A stretch of 64,000 nucleotides of DNA, from NCBI GenBank assembly GCA_905250115.1, contig CAJNOI010000154.1:90204-154203 (forward strand), read 5' to 3'. The notes beneath the pieces were generated by a model, which did not search any database, had not been told where the DNA came from, and worked only from the letters and a program-made list of their open reading frames with translations. The position numbers and the translations under genes were made by a program. Each line of letters begins with the position of its first letter. The stretch's first letter is position 1. The stretch comes from Adineta steineri (lineage: Eukaryota > Rotifera > Eurotatoria > Adinetida > Adinetidae). Positions 9,378 to 20,110 of this stretch are shown piece by piece.

Positions 9378-12152
9378 ATGAATAACAATAACACTACGAT
9401 GACACCATCGGATGCTATTATAGCAAGGCGACACATAGTTCAGAATTATTCACTCCTCTGGTTAGATGAGTGTATGGATCAAACAAACAAAGTTTATCAA
9501 AATATTTTGACACAATTAAAAACCATTACTGACTATGTCAACGTCTTTAAGGAACGAGATGTATGCATCGACTATCTTACAGATGCTCAAGAAGACATCA
9601 GATTTTTCCTCGTTGTCAAGCATACTATGTCTCAACAAATAATGTCACTCATTAATGATATTCCTCAGCTGCATGGTATTTATGTTTTTGATGATACTAA
9701 AATCGTACCTGAAGAATTGATAAAAAAACGGCAAAAAATCAAGAGTATTCATACCAACATTGATGACTTATGTCAAGGATTACAACTGGGTATTAAACGA
9801 TACCATCAAGACTCGATAGCCATTAGTTTTATCACAGCAAATGAAATGGCTTCAACTAATAATTTAAATCAGTTGGACCCGACATTTATGTACACTCAGA
9901 TATTTAAGGAAATCATCCTTGAAATGAAATATGGTGAACAGGCTATCGAAGACTTTATTATTTACAGTCGACAAAACGACTGGGGGTCCACAACTGTTAT
10001 TGATCGATTTCAAAAAGAATACCATCCTCTATCAGCTATTTGGTGGTATACTTACACTTCATTTACTTACTGTATGCTTAATGATGGTCTTCGGTTCATG
10101 GAAGGCAATACCATTATTAATATGGGTTTTTTTATTCATGATCTACATCAACGGATACAACAGCTGTATGACGAACAAATTAATAGCTATGGAGGGAAAC
10201 CTCTTTTAGTTTATCGAGGACAAGGTCTTGAAAAATCAGAATTTGAAAAACTTCAAAAAACAAAAGGTGGACTTCTAGCATTTAACAATTTCTTGTCCAC
10301 CAGTAAAGATAAAGAAGTGTCTCTCGAATTCGCTGAGTGTGCTTCGACAAAACCGGATACGATGGGCATTCTCTTCATAATGTCAATTGATCCTTGCATT
10401 AAATCAGCACCATTCGCCTCTATCAAGGAGCTAAGCTATTTTAGGGAAGAAGATGAAGTTCTCTTCTCAATGCACACCGTCTTCCGAGTGGGTACCATTA
10501 AACAAATAGAAAGTAAGAGTCAACTCTATCAAGTTGAATTACAACTAACCACGGATGATGATCAACAACTACGATTACTTACTACTCGAATACGAGAAGA
10601 AGTTGGTGGTGGTACGGATAAGCATAGATTGGGTAACTTATTGCTTCAAATAGGTCAGTTTAATAAAGCTGAAGAACTTTATAACGTACTACTCGAACAG
10701 ACATCTGATGATGATAAAAAAGCGATTTATTTTAATCAGTTGGGATACGTCAAAGATGGCCAGGGTGATTATGAAAAGGCTATTTGGTATTACGAACAAG
10801 GACTTAAAATTCAACAAAAAATTCTTCCTTCAAACTATTTTTCATTGTCTACCTCATACAACAACATCGGTAGTGTATATCACCAGATGGGCGAGCACTC
10901 GAAAGCACTTTCATTTTACGAAAAAGCACTTGAAATTAGACAAAAAACTCTTCCTTCAAATCAACCTTCAGTAGCTACCTCATACAACAACATCGGTAGT
11001 GTGTATGACAAGATGGGAAAGTACTCAAAAGCACTTTCGTTTTATGAAAAAGCACTTGAGATTAGACAAAAAACCCTTCCTTCGAATCATCCTTCATTGG
11101 CTACGTCATACAACAACATCGGTAGTATGTATGACAAGATAGGAAAGTATTCGAAAGCACTTTCATTTTATGAAAAAGCACTTGAAATCTATCAAAAAGC
11201 TCTCTCTTCAAATCATCCTCATTTGGCTAGTTCATACAACAACATTGGTAGTGTATATAACAACATGGGAGAGGACTCAAAAGCACTTTCATTTTACGAA
11301 AAAGCACTCGATATCTATCAAAAAGCTCTCTCTTTAAATCATCCTTCATTGGCTACCTCATACAACAACATTGGCAGTGTGTATTATAAGATGTGGGAGT
11401 ACTCGAAAGCACTCTCATATTTCGAAAAAACACTTGAAATTCGACAAAAAACTCTTCCTTCAAATCATCATGATTTTTCGCAGTCATACAACAACATTGG
11501 TAGTGTGTATGTCGGCATGGGAGAGTACTCAAAAGCACTTTCGTTTTACGAAAAAGCATCTGAAATCTATCAAAAAGCTCTTTCTTCAAATCATCCAGAT
11601 TTGGCTACTGCATACAACAACATCGCTAAGGTGTATGACAAGATGGGAGAATACTCCAAAGCACTTTCGTTTTACGAAAAAGTACTTGAAATCGATCAAA
11701 AATCTGTTTCTTCAAATCATCCTCATGCTGCTACTTCATACAACAACATTGGTAATGTGTGTGAAAACATGAAAGAATACTCAAAAGCACTTTCGCTTTA
11801 CGAAAAAGCACTTAAAATTTGGCAAAAAACTCTTCCTTCAAATTATCCTAATTTAGCTATTTCATATAACAACATCGGCAGTGTGTATAAGAAGATGGGA
11901 GAGTACTCGAAAGCACTTTCATTTTCCGAAAAAGCACTTGAAATTAGACAAAACCATTTTCCTTCAAATCATCCTGATTTCGCACAGTCATACAAAAATA
12001 TCGGTGATGTGTATCAAAATATGAAAGACTATTCAAAAGCACTTTCATATTATGAACGTGCTCTGGGCATATGGCAACGTGCATTACCTCCAACTCATCC
12101 TCATATAAAAATGGTGAAAGGAAGTATTGAAATTGCAAAAAAGAAATTATAA
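9378..12152 (+). CDS. ADP-ribosyltransferase-TPR protein (R-S-E class)
   Basis: Intronless, 924 residues. Residues 1-200 form an N-terminal region (SLLWLDECMDQ..., RFFLVVKHTMSQQI) that looks like a Rossmann-type fold often attached to bdelloid ARTs; that reading is inferred. The ART domain follows: Arg in VYRGQGL (R280), the STS motif in NNFLSTSKD (S307-S309), and E-x-E in REEDEVLF (E358, E360), so catalytic residues are intact and NAD+-dependent mono-ADP-ribosylation is expected. From about residue 410 come one weak and eleven 42-residue TPRs of the kinesin-light-chain type (YNNIGSVYxKMGEYSKALSF), a protein-binding scaffold. No signal peptide or TM is seen, so it is probably cytosolic. The 126-bp DNA repeat is near-identical between units, implying recent expansion. 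Confidence 0.9.
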   Translation: MNNNNTTMTPSDAIIARRHIVQNYSLLWLDECMDQTNKVYQNILTQLKTITDYVNVFKERDVCIDYLTDAQEDIRFFLVVKHTMSQQIMSLINDIPQLHGIYVFDDTKIVPEELIKKRQKIKSIHTNIDDLCQGLQLGIKRYHQDSIAISFITANEMASTNNLNQLDPTFMYTQIFKEIILEMKYGEQAIEDFIIYSRQNDWGSTTVIDRFQKEYHPLSAIWWYTYTSFTYCMLNDGLRFMEGNTIINMGFFIHDLHQRIQQLYDEQINSYGGKPLLVYRGQGLEKSEFEKLQKTKGGLLAFNNFLSTSKDKEVSLEFAECASTKPDTMGILFIMSIDPCIKSAPFASIKELSYFREEDEVLFSMHTVFRVGTIKQIESKSQLYQVELQLTTDDDQQLRLLTTRIREEVGGGTDKHRLGNLLLQIGQFNKAEELYNVLLEQTSDDDKKAIYFNQLGYVKDGQGDYEKAIWYYEQGLKIQQKILPSNYFSLSTSYNNIGSVYHQMGEHSKALSFYEKALEIRQKTLPSNQPSVATSYNNIGSVYDKMGKYSKALSFYEKALEIRQKTLPSNHPSLATSYNNIGSMYDKIGKYSKALSFYEKALEIYQKALSSNHPHLASSYNNIGSVYNNMGEDSKALSFYEKALDIYQKALSLNHPSLATSYNNIGSVYYKMWEYSKALSYFEKTLEIRQKTLPSNHHDFSQSYNNIGSVYVGMGEYSKALSFYEKASEIYQKALSSNHPDLATAYNNIAKVYDKMGEYSKALSFYEKVLEIDQKSVSSNHPHAATSYNNIGNVCENMKEYSKALSLYEKALKIWQKTLPSNYPNLAISYNNIGSVYKKMGEYSKALSFSEKALEIRQNHFPSNHPDFAQSYKNIGDVYQNMKDYSKALSYYERALGIWQRALPPTHPHIKMVKGSIEIAKKKL

Positions 12153-12352
12153 AGAATAATTGACAAATAAAAGAAGGTTTTTGTCGCTTATTTTTGAATT
12201 AGTTCTATTTTTAGTTGCTCACACGCTCGTATAGAGAACAACTCTCTAAATAATGAAACGTAATGGACAAAGCGGTCTGATAAGGTAATACACACACATA
12301 CGCATGTGTATAAAGGATCTTCTGAGACATATTTACATTTCTAATTGTCTAC

Positions 12353-12402
12353 GAGGGTGTGGGTGTGTTATATTTATCTCATACTATATTCACAACCACA
12401 CA
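12353..12402. repeat. Telomere-like hairpin element 4
   Basis: GAGGGTGTGGGTGTG pairs with CACAACCACACAC across a spacer of about 20 bp. It lies 200 bp downstream of the ART-TPR stop. Confidence 0.65.
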
Positions 12403-12470
12403 CGTATTTAATATTGCCACTTTTTCTCTATGAAGGTTCATTCAAGTCGAAAAACTATGGTAATATCTAG

Positions 12471-12510
12471 AGGGTGTGCGTGTAATCTTCATAAATCACA
12501 TTCACACCCT
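12471..12510. repeat. Telomere-like hairpin element 5 (short)
   Basis: AGGGTGTGCGTGTAA pairs with TTCACACCCT. It is the shortest clear copy, 40 bp. Confidence 0.6.
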
Positions 12511-13078
12511 TGTTTATGTAATGCTTCAGGTATGGCAGTTAAATGAATATCCTATTTACTATCAAACGTTGAAATATAACGATAAATATCGGTAGACGTT
12601 CGTCATTTGTATCTATTGGTGAACACGACGTGATATCTCGATTAGAACATGTATTTTCTTCTGTTGGTGTCGATACAAGTTAAAGGAGAAACGAATAGAA
12701 ATAAAAATATTTTACATTAAATAATAATTGCTCCATTATTCGTCTTGTATCCATAACTCAACTAAATAAAATTACTAAAGCACTTCAGTTTATACATCGT
12801 TGTTATTTTCGTTCCTTTGCTACATTTAAAAATACCCAAAAACGTAATTGCTTTTATGAAAATACCATCTTCTGCTGTATTATTTCACTCTATGAGTCAT
12901 ATCTGATATGTTAATACTCAACGTATGTTTTTCTTTTTTTCCTTCCTCTGTCGATTAATACCATGTGCAAACTTTATATTTTTGTTATCGTTTTACCTTT
13001 CTATTTGCATAGTTTCTTACTACCTACAAAAACATTTACGTTTGATGTTAGTTGAAAATAAAAAGTGTGCATACAGAA

Positions 13079-13941
13079 ATGTCGTTTTCGTTTGAAGTTA
13101 ATCCTCGTTTTTTGGTCGATATTCGTCATGAACCAAAACAAATACTTGAACCGATTAGTGGCTATGAACAAGAGCCACTATTATCTCTTGAAGAAGCCTG
13201 TCGACCACTCGAGAATATTCTTGGCATAGAACTCAACCTGTATATTACTGTTGCTAAACTGAATTCACAAGAACCCGAAGATAGACTTACTCAGGATGAG
13301 TCAGCATCAATATATTTATATACCATGGAATGGAATGAAACGGAGAATAGTCTTTATGCTATTCTCAATCAAACATTTCGTACAGCTGATAGAAGTAAAC
13401 TTCGACCTTGGTTCAAATATTTGAAATTATTCTTTACTGCAATATTCAAATTACCGTAAGTAATCAATCTGCTGATATAGTTAATTTGAATTTAATCAAT
13501 TGTAGATTTAATGAATATCATACGGTTTGGCGTGGAGTTTCTGATGATCTTAGCGAACTGTATCGAGAGGGCGACGAACTAACGTGGTGGTCGTTAAGCT
13601 CCTGTACATCTTCAATCGATGTTCTTGAGTCTCCCATGTATTTTGGTAGGGCAAACACACGAACCATATTCTCAATCCAGACAAAAAACGGAAAACTCAT
13701 CCGTGCACATTCTCATCTTCAGAATGATGATGAAATTCTTCTCTTGCCGGGAATATTTCTCAAAGTATCCGGATCGGTAAATCTGACCAATGGAGTTCAT
13801 ATGATTTATTTACGCGAGATTGCGCCGCCTTGTTCGAGACTAGCTGTCCCATGCGATCTACGACATTCATCTTCAACACAACAATTTCTCTTCGGAGCAA
13901 ATAATGCATCAAAGATAGGCAAGTTCATAATTTCAATGTAG
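13079..13941 (+). CDS. Small ADP-ribosyltransferase-fold protein, two exons
   Basis: Exons 13079-13455 and 13506-13941 join across a 50-bp GT-AG intron to give 270 residues (total 813 nt, in phase). The start chosen is the ATG at 13079 (MSFSFEVNPRF). The domain matches the ART near the window's right end: YLYTMEWN, PWFKYLKLFFTA, VWRGV (catalytic Arg), WWSLSSC (S motif) and NDDEILLLPG. The first acid of the E-x-E motif is Asp here, so activity may be altered. The tail after MIYLREI is low in conserved motifs and a further intron is possible. No membrane or secretion signal is seen. Confidence 0.8.
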
Positions 13942-13986
13942 ATTTCTAGGCTTACGTTTAATCGGTCGAATTTAGATTTTCCTGTT

Positions 13987-14949
13987 TTGTTTTCACAAAA
14001 TATGAGTCGTCAACTACTATCAATCAATGATCTCCCCATCGAACTTCTTTCAACTATCTTTCAATTCGTTCGACCCCTCGACATGCTTCTCACTGCTTCG
14101 TATACCTGTCAACTTTGGCGTAAGATAATTTATAATGAATGGTTTCTCAACAAGTACTCTACAGGTGGAATTAGCAAACATCAACTTATTGGATGGTGGA
14201 AATTTGATGATATAAATAATATAGGATTTGATTCAAGTGGCGTATTGGGTGACCGCTACCATGTATTCGGTCAACCCACGATAGAGGATTGTTTCTTGGG
14301 TAAATGTGCTGTATTCGATGGTCGATCATTCATCGATTTGCCTGTAAACGACAAGTTCGAATATCAAACCGATGTATACTCCGTGTCTATATGGTTTTGG
14401 GCTGATTTATCAGCATGGGCACGAGATCAACGGGAAGGTGGATGGCGAACAGCGATCGGTTCATGGCATGACTGGTATCCGACCGATCATGCATGGCTTC
14501 ATCTTGGTTTTCATGTTGACATGAATATTAGTAATCAAGTAATGATCTCTGCAGCACAATATGCATTCAACTGTCAAGACAGTCAAAAGATAGAACCATG
14601 TCGATGGTATCATGTTGTTGTTCGAGTCAATCGTAATCGACAAGAACTGTGGGTTAATGGAGAACAAGTGAGCAATGTCGATATGACTCGTGCATATCTT
14701 CGTCACGAAGTGCGTGAACCTTATCGACAAAATTGGGATGATTCACAGTGGCATATGCAAAAGATGCATTTACCGAATATTCTCTGTCTTGGATCGAAGA
14801 GTAGTCAACACCATAATCCATGGATAGGCAAAATTGCCGATGTATCAATTTGGCGACGATGGCTTAAACCATTTGAAATTCGCGCCTTGCATCAACAACA
14901 AGTATCCATTGATAAAGTGAAACTAGGCTCATTCATACTTGGGAAATAG
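13987..14949 (+). CDS. F-box protein with LamG-like jellyroll
   Basis: 320 residues, or 315 if the ATG at 14002 (MSRQLLSIND) is used, which sits closer to the F-box. The F-box is residues 10-55 (INDLPIELLSTIFQFVRPLD ... CQLWRKI). A concanavalin A/laminin-G-like domain fills the rest: GWWKFDD near its start, AVFDGRSFIDLP, SIWFWAD, RWYHVVVRVNRNRQELWVNG and GKIADVSIWRRWLKPFEI at the end. In the F-box family the N-terminal domain binds Skp1 of an SCF ubiquitin ligase and the second domain selects substrate; a jellyroll would suit a glycan or protein ligand (inference). It starts only 46-60 bp after the small ART gene. Confidence 0.85.
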   Translation: MFSQNMSRQLLSINDLPIELLSTIFQFVRPLDMLLTASYTCQLWRKIIYNEWFLNKYSTGGISKHQLIGWWKFDDINNIGFDSSGVLGDRYHVFGQPTIEDCFLGKCAVFDGRSFIDLPVNDKFEYQTDVYSVSIWFWADLSAWARDQREGGWRTAIGSWHDWYPTDHAWLHLGFHVDMNISNQVMISAAQYAFNCQDSQKIEPCRWYHVVVRVNRNRQELWVNGEQVSNVDMTRAYLRHEVREPYRQNWDDSQWHMQKMHLPNILCLGSKSSQHHNPWIGKIADVSIWRRWLKPFEIRALHQQQVSIDKVKLGSFILGK

Positions 14950-14980
14950 AAAATATTTGTAGACTCTTAATGTTGCCTTG

Positions 14981-15052
14981 TGTGTGGGTGTGTGGGTGTG
15001 GGTGAGTATGTTTTTCCGTTACTGCACACTTACACCCACGCTCACACCCTCA
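14981..15052. repeat. Telomere-like hairpin element 6
   Basis: TGTGTGGGTGTGTGGGTGTG pairs with TTACACCCACGCTCACACCC. It lies 30 bp after the F-box/LamG stop and just before the 100-base N gap (15072-15171). Confidence 0.75.
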
Positions 15053-15071
15053 CAAACCAAGAAAGGCTTTC

Positions 15072-15171
15072 NNNNNNNNNNNNNNNNNNNNNNNNNNNNN
15101 NNNNNNNNNNNNNNNNNNNNNNNNNNNNNNNNNNNNNNNNNNNNNNNNNNNNNNNNNNNNNNNNNNNNNNN
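15072..15171. other. Assembly gap (100 N)
   Basis: A run of exactly 100 N lies between two hairpins, suggesting the assembler stopped at a foldback or repeat. Confidence 0.95.
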
Positions 15172-15233
15172 TCAATACAATTCAATATGTAGTTTTTCCT
15201 CCTTCAAAATAAAAAAAAACAAAGCTGCTAGTT

Positions 15234-15276
15234 AGGGTGTGTGGGGATGAAAGAGAGGCACCCACATCCTCAAGAT
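15234..15276. repeat. Telomere-like hairpin element 7
   Basis: AGGGTGTGTGGGGATG pairs with CACCCACATCCTCAAG. Its CTTGA end (read on the minus strand) supplies the TGA stop of the F-box gene at 15270-16355. Confidence 0.7.
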
Positions 15277-16355
15277 CGTGTTTCATACCTGTATGGTTGT
15301 ATAGAATAGAAAAATCCATGATTTGAACGTTCTAAATAATAATGTTGATGTGTAAAAAACCATTTTCGTTTAGTCCAAAATAATGTAGCAAATCGATTCA
15401 TTAAATCTTGACATGTTTTACTATTGATGACAGCACCAAATAAAGATGTTTTATGCTGAATATCAAAAATTCGTAAATAAGGCATATGAGTTATAATCAA
15501 ATTTTCCCATCTTTGAGCATTCATATATTCATTATCCATACTTGTTGAAATAGATAAAACTTGAAGATTTCTAAAAAGATTTATCATAAAAGGTTGAAAT
15601 TGATCGAAGTTAATATGGTTTAATTTAATAGAAACATGTGTAAGATTATTTAAAGTAATTGAGAATGTATGTGGCATTCGATCATATAATAAAGTCAGAC
15701 ATTTGATTGATAAACGACGAAGATGAGGAACATATGATAAAATATGAAATAGTTCATTAAAATGTATATTATAATCAATAATAAGATGTTCAATAGGACT
15801 AAAATTATTATAAGCAATATGTAATAGTCCATCTGTCATAGCACTACCATCACCAAGTGATAATTTACAATATTTTAGAGCTGGTAAACGAAATAGTTTA
15901 TCATACATTATAATTCTATTACAATCATTTTTGAATGAGTCAATAATTAACGTCGAAAGTTGTGATAATAACACCAAATAATCGAGAGCATCGTTGCAAT
16001 CATCTGAATCAATATTTTTCAAACAAAGTATTTTAAGTTGAGTAAATAATATATCATTTTTAATAGATGAAAATATTAAATTGATAATAAATGGATTTGA
16101 AATATAAAGTGAATGAATTCGATGAGTATTAGATTTAAAAAATTGTTCATAATGTTGTTCAAATGATATTTTTGATATATTTATAATATTGACACTAATT
16201 GAAAGATCTGATAAAGTAAGAAGATTTCGAAATCGTATATTTAAATTATTAAAAATTTCATAAGCTTGATAAGTATCAAGAAAATCAAAAATTTCATAGA
16301 TTATTTCATTGGAAAGTTCTTCAAAATTAGTACAACCATTTCGATTCATTTTCAA
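15270..16355 (-). CDS. F-box and leucine-rich-type protein
   Basis: 361 residues on the minus strand; a second in-frame ATG lies two codons in (MNRNG). The F-box is near residues 9-50 (NFEELSNEIIYEIFDFLDTY ... RFRNLLT). A long series of loosely repeated Leu/Ile strands follows (LKILCLKNIDSDD, LSTLIIDSF, IEHLIIDYNI, LRRLSIKCLTLL, LTHVSIKLNHI, LQVLSIST), fitting a divergent leucine-rich solenoid. This is a common bdelloid F-box type, expected to act as an SCF substrate receptor. It converges on the F-box/LamG gene. The last codon and stop (TCT TGA) fall in hairpin 7. Confidence 0.8.
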   Translation of the reverse strand: MKMNRNGCTNFEELSNEIIYEIFDFLDTYQAYEIFNNLNIRFRNLLTLSDLSISVNIINISKISFEQHYEQFFKSNTHRIHSLYISNPFIINLIFSSIKNDILFTQLKILCLKNIDSDDCNDALDYLVLLSQLSTLIIDSFKNDCNRIIMYDKLFRLPALKYCKLSLGDGSAMTDGLLHIAYNNFSPIEHLIIDYNIHFNELFHILSYVPHLRRLSIKCLTLLYDRMPHTFSITLNNLTHVSIKLNHINFDQFQPFMINLFRNLQVLSISTSMDNEYMNAQRWENLIITHMPYLRIFDIQHKTSLFGAVINSKTCQDLMNRFATLFWTKRKWFFTHQHYYLERSNHGFFYSIQPYRYETRS

Positions 16356-16966
16356 TACTAAAAAAAAAGAAATTTGTATGAGTCATATCAAAAGCTATGT
16401 ACATTACATGAAATTATATTGAATGATGAAGTAATAAATGATTGTCGTCATTTTTATACAATTATTTTCAACTGAGTAATTGGATTTTTCCCAATTGACG
16501 TAGGTAAAAAAGTGGCTCTTACGATGTATGTGTTGTCATGTGATGATGAAATATATTATTTTTCTTTTTCGTTCCTTTTTTTAAGGAGTTTTTTCTTGAA
16601 ACATAATCCAACAAGATTATTTTATTAGTAACAATGCGAATTTCTATGTGATTCAATTTTTTTCAAATTCTTTGTTGAATAGAGTGTGCGTGTCAACTTT
16701 AGCGAATACTCACATCTTTCATTCATAAACTTCTTTATTTCTTAGAAAGAGTTATAATGGTGATTAAAGCGATGTTCAATATATAACAAAAATCGATAAG
16801 GGTGTGGGTGTAGGTGTAGGTAGTTCTCTTCTCGTCACCTGCACGCACACCCACATTTTTCTCGAAGATGAGTTTTATTGGGATAAGTTCAAATAAACGC
16901 AAGACTCTCACATTACATCCTACTTATAATTCAATGTAATTATGTTCGAAGAAACTCCTTTTTCTG
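16356..16966. other. Intergenic, one hairpin
   Basis: No gene is visible. A hairpin lies at 16799-16854, about 110 bp beyond the 3' end of the 7TM receptor gene. A weaker trace (GAGTGTGCGTGTCAAC ... ACTCACATC) lies near 16681-16715. Confidence 0.6.
16799..16854. repeat. Telomere-like hairpin element 8
   Basis: AGGGTGTGGGTGTAGGTGTA pairs with CACCTGCACGCACACCCAC over a short spacer. Confidence 0.7.
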
Positions 16967-19826
16967 TCATAATTTAGTCTCATGTTGTTTCGTAGCCAAT
17001 ACTACATTTGTACGATTGTTATTTTGATTATTTGTCTTTATACGAAACAATTTTCGACCAATTTTAGTATTGATAAACTCTGTTTTATATGAACTCGAAG
17101 GTAATACATAGATCATGAAACCAAATATTTGTGGAGTAAATGAGAAAAGATAGGAGACAAGTAAAGCATAACGTTGCCAAGCATTATTAAGTTCAGTGCA
17201 AGCAAAACTTGATGTAATAATGATTTGTGGTAGTGCTGCAAGAATAATAATTGTTGGTGTCACATAAAGTTCTTTTTGCGTTTTGAATTGTTTTTTTAAA
17301 ATTTGAGTGAAAGTAGTTGCTTGATTATTTCCAGTTCTAGCACGACTTTTAGCAGCCGATATAATAAGTAATGTAATTGCAGTAACTTGAATAGCAAATG
17401 GTGCTAAATGATGAATAAGTACATTAATATGATTGTAGATTGACCAGTTTCGATGATTAAAGTTTGTGACACAGATAAGTGCGCGAGAACTGATCTGTTG
17501 CGGATCGGCTATACTGATAGTGTAATACAAAAATTCATGGACATGCATTCCACTGAGGATGAAAATAGTTATAAAACTCGAAATATGTGCTATATGTGGT
17601 TTTTTTATTGATATTTTGGTTGGAAATAGTACCATAGAGAGTCGAACGATAGCAACGAGACTAGTTAACCAGTAGTTAACACGAACTGATATTGAGAGAA
17701 ATGATGATAAAAATTTACATATGATTAAATTGATTGTATTATTCGTAAGCCAACCGGCGGTTCCAAGAAGAGTATGGATTATTTTAGCAAAGAGAAGTGT
17801 TAGTGAAATAATATTTAGAACTGAGACGAGCAGTAAATAATAGCCTACATTAATTTGACGTGGAGTCTTCCGAAAAAATACAAGTAAACTGCAGATATTA
17901 CTAAAGATGCCCATTAGAAAAACCAAGAAAGTAATCAAAATATAGATCACCATCGAAAGTTTTTGTTGAGCTTGTATATCTTTAATAATGAGTGAATCAA
18001 GTGTGAAACTCATTAATTGAATTGAATATTGACATATACTACCATATGTACATCTCGGACAGAGACAAAGAAAGTCATGTTCTTGTTGAAGGCTTCCACG
18101 AATGCATTGACCTCCTGAAAGACAATGTTGACATTTGTCGCTATAAGGGTCAAAACGAAGACATTGGCTGTGGTGTATCGTCGTGTTACATAAACAAAAA
18201 TAATTTTCATCTCGAAAGCAGACTTCGGATGAACGATTCTGTGAATGACGTTGGCATGGTTCATGATATTTAAAAACTAATATGTTTGCATCTGTACCTA
18301 TTGATTAGAAAGAATTGAATGAGACTGTAGCTGTATGTATATGTACCTACTTTGAATGATTTTAGGATCAAAAAGTGTATGACTATGAACACATTCATTT
18401 TCATTCGTTAGATGTACCGTCATATTAATAGACGCACTTACATCGTGCTGACTGTAAACAAGATGGAATAGTGGACCTTGTAGTTCGCAATGTTTATTGT
18501 ATGATTTGATAAGAATAACTGAGGGAGCATTGTCTTGCTCATAACCCATCTGAGTTTCAGAAGGTCGACCACGGAAAATCTGTTGTTTACGTAGATATAA
18601 ATCAGTTAGATCACTTGAGACATCATAGTATTGTATGCTAGTTGCTAGAATATTTGTAGAATAAGAAGAAGATGACGACTTGTCAATTCGCAGAAGAACA
18701 GCACGCTTCGGAAACTGACAATATTCTCCATAAAAATCATTGGTACATATACATTCGAATGGTTGTGTATGCGATCGATCGTAAGTAAAATAACATATGC
18801 CACCATTCTGACATTGTTTGCATTCAGGATAAGTTAAATGACATGTAGGACCAAACCATCGATGAGGACAAAGACAGGCTGGTCGTCGATCACCATTGAT
18901 AAAGCCACGCTCTTGAGGTCGACAGAGTGCTTGAGGATGGCAAAACTTCTTACATTGTTCATCATGTAGTTCACATCGATCTCCATACCATCCACTTTGA
19001 CAGGTACAAATCATATTTTTTATTTCATTTTCTAGACGAATACATTTTCCATACGGACCACAAATTAAATCACAAGAATAATTTTGATTTTTCGTATTAA
19101 AATGAAGAACTTTACCAAATCGAAAAGCTGGTAAAAAATCGAAGTCTATTGAAAATTGCCACATTGCTAACAGAACGGGATGGTGTACTGATTGAAGATA
19201 AAACGCTTCGAATCGAATACTATACAACTGGGTACCATGACGTTGTAAACGCTTCTGCTTCTGAAATTCTGCGGTACGTGGATAACTAAAATAGAATTTT
19301 TGTTTAGTTGTTCTGGTATTTGATTGAACATAGAATTCATGTCGATCAACTATACGTTCTGCATAACGAAATGTACAAGAAACTAAAACTGTAGAATTTT
19401 GAGTATTGACGATTGTATAATTTCCATTATACTTCGTTAAATTGAGATGTGTGACGATAGATATACGATCAGCATGAAATTCACAATAATCACCATAATA
19501 ACTTGGCGAACAAAGACATCGTGTTTGTCCGTGGTTATCTTTGATTGGAATACCACGATTACAAATGAAAGGTAATTCCGCGAATAACATTTGCTCCGGA
19601 TTTTCACGATATAACTTTAATAGTTCATCTATTATTAGATCGCCTAACATGCTAGTATTATTGCTTTGCATCTGTTTTTGAGCATGAAGTCTTGTAAATA
19701 TCTGTTGAATATTATCAGTAAATGATAATTTTGGCAGTTGTTTATAACTATTACCAATAGATGAACCTGTGTATCTAGTTAATGTCATTTTTGATTGTCG
19801 TTCTATTCGACGACTGCTTCGATAAG

Positions 19827-20110
19827 CCATTGGGGACAGCAGTATTAAAAAATGAATAAATATAAGAGTATATGACTGCTATGAAATACATCAAAAATTT
19901 TATCTAATTATATAGGCTTAGTATTTATTCGAACTTTCGGTGTAACGAAGGGTGTGGGTGTGGGTGTGGGTGGGTGTGGGTGGGTGTGGGTGTGGGTGTG
20001 GGTGTGGGTGTGGGTGGGTGTGGGTGTGGGTGTGGGTGGGTGTGGGTGTGGGTGTGGGTGGGTGTGAGAAGTAAAAAGTGACACACCCACACCCACACCC
20101 TCAAGAATGG
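19827..20110. mobile_element. Insertion with telomere-like array, 12-bp direct repeats
   Basis: A 284-bp insert lies inside exon 5 of the 7TM receptor gene. It is flanked by TGCTTCGATAAG at 19815-19826 and again at 20111-20122. The insert begins CCATT and ends AATGG. It contains about 20 GGGTGTGGGTG-type units (19949-20067), then a spacer and CACCCACACCCACACCCTCAAG. Removing insert plus one repeat (296 bp) restores the exon frame. Confidence 0.85.
19949..20067 (+). repeat. Telomere-like GGGTGT(GGGTG)n run
   Basis: A near-pure run of GTGTGGG and GTGGG units, the longest in the window. The bdelloid telomere unit is TGTGGG (established), so this is an internal telomere-like tract. It would be G-quadruplex-prone on the plus strand. 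Confidence 0.85.

Larger units (their letters stand above)
12153..13078. other. Intergenic DNA with two small hairpins
   Basis: The region between two same-strand ART genes holds hairpins at 12353-12402 and 12471-12510. The rest is AT-rich with no supported gene. Confidence 0.6.

Noticed and set aside
11353-12138. Minus-strand and other-phase frames over the TPR array
   Set aside because: They mirror the 126-bp tandem repeat and lack start context or domains.
19908-20100. Protein segment of alternating His-Thr-Pro residues
   Set aside because: It is translation of the telomere-like repeat inside an insertion.
19827-20110. Telomere-like insertion considered as a spliced intron (introner-like)
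   Set aside because: Exact removal of insert plus one 12-bp repeat restores the frame, and ends are not GT-AG; insertion is simpler, though RNA data could reopen the question.
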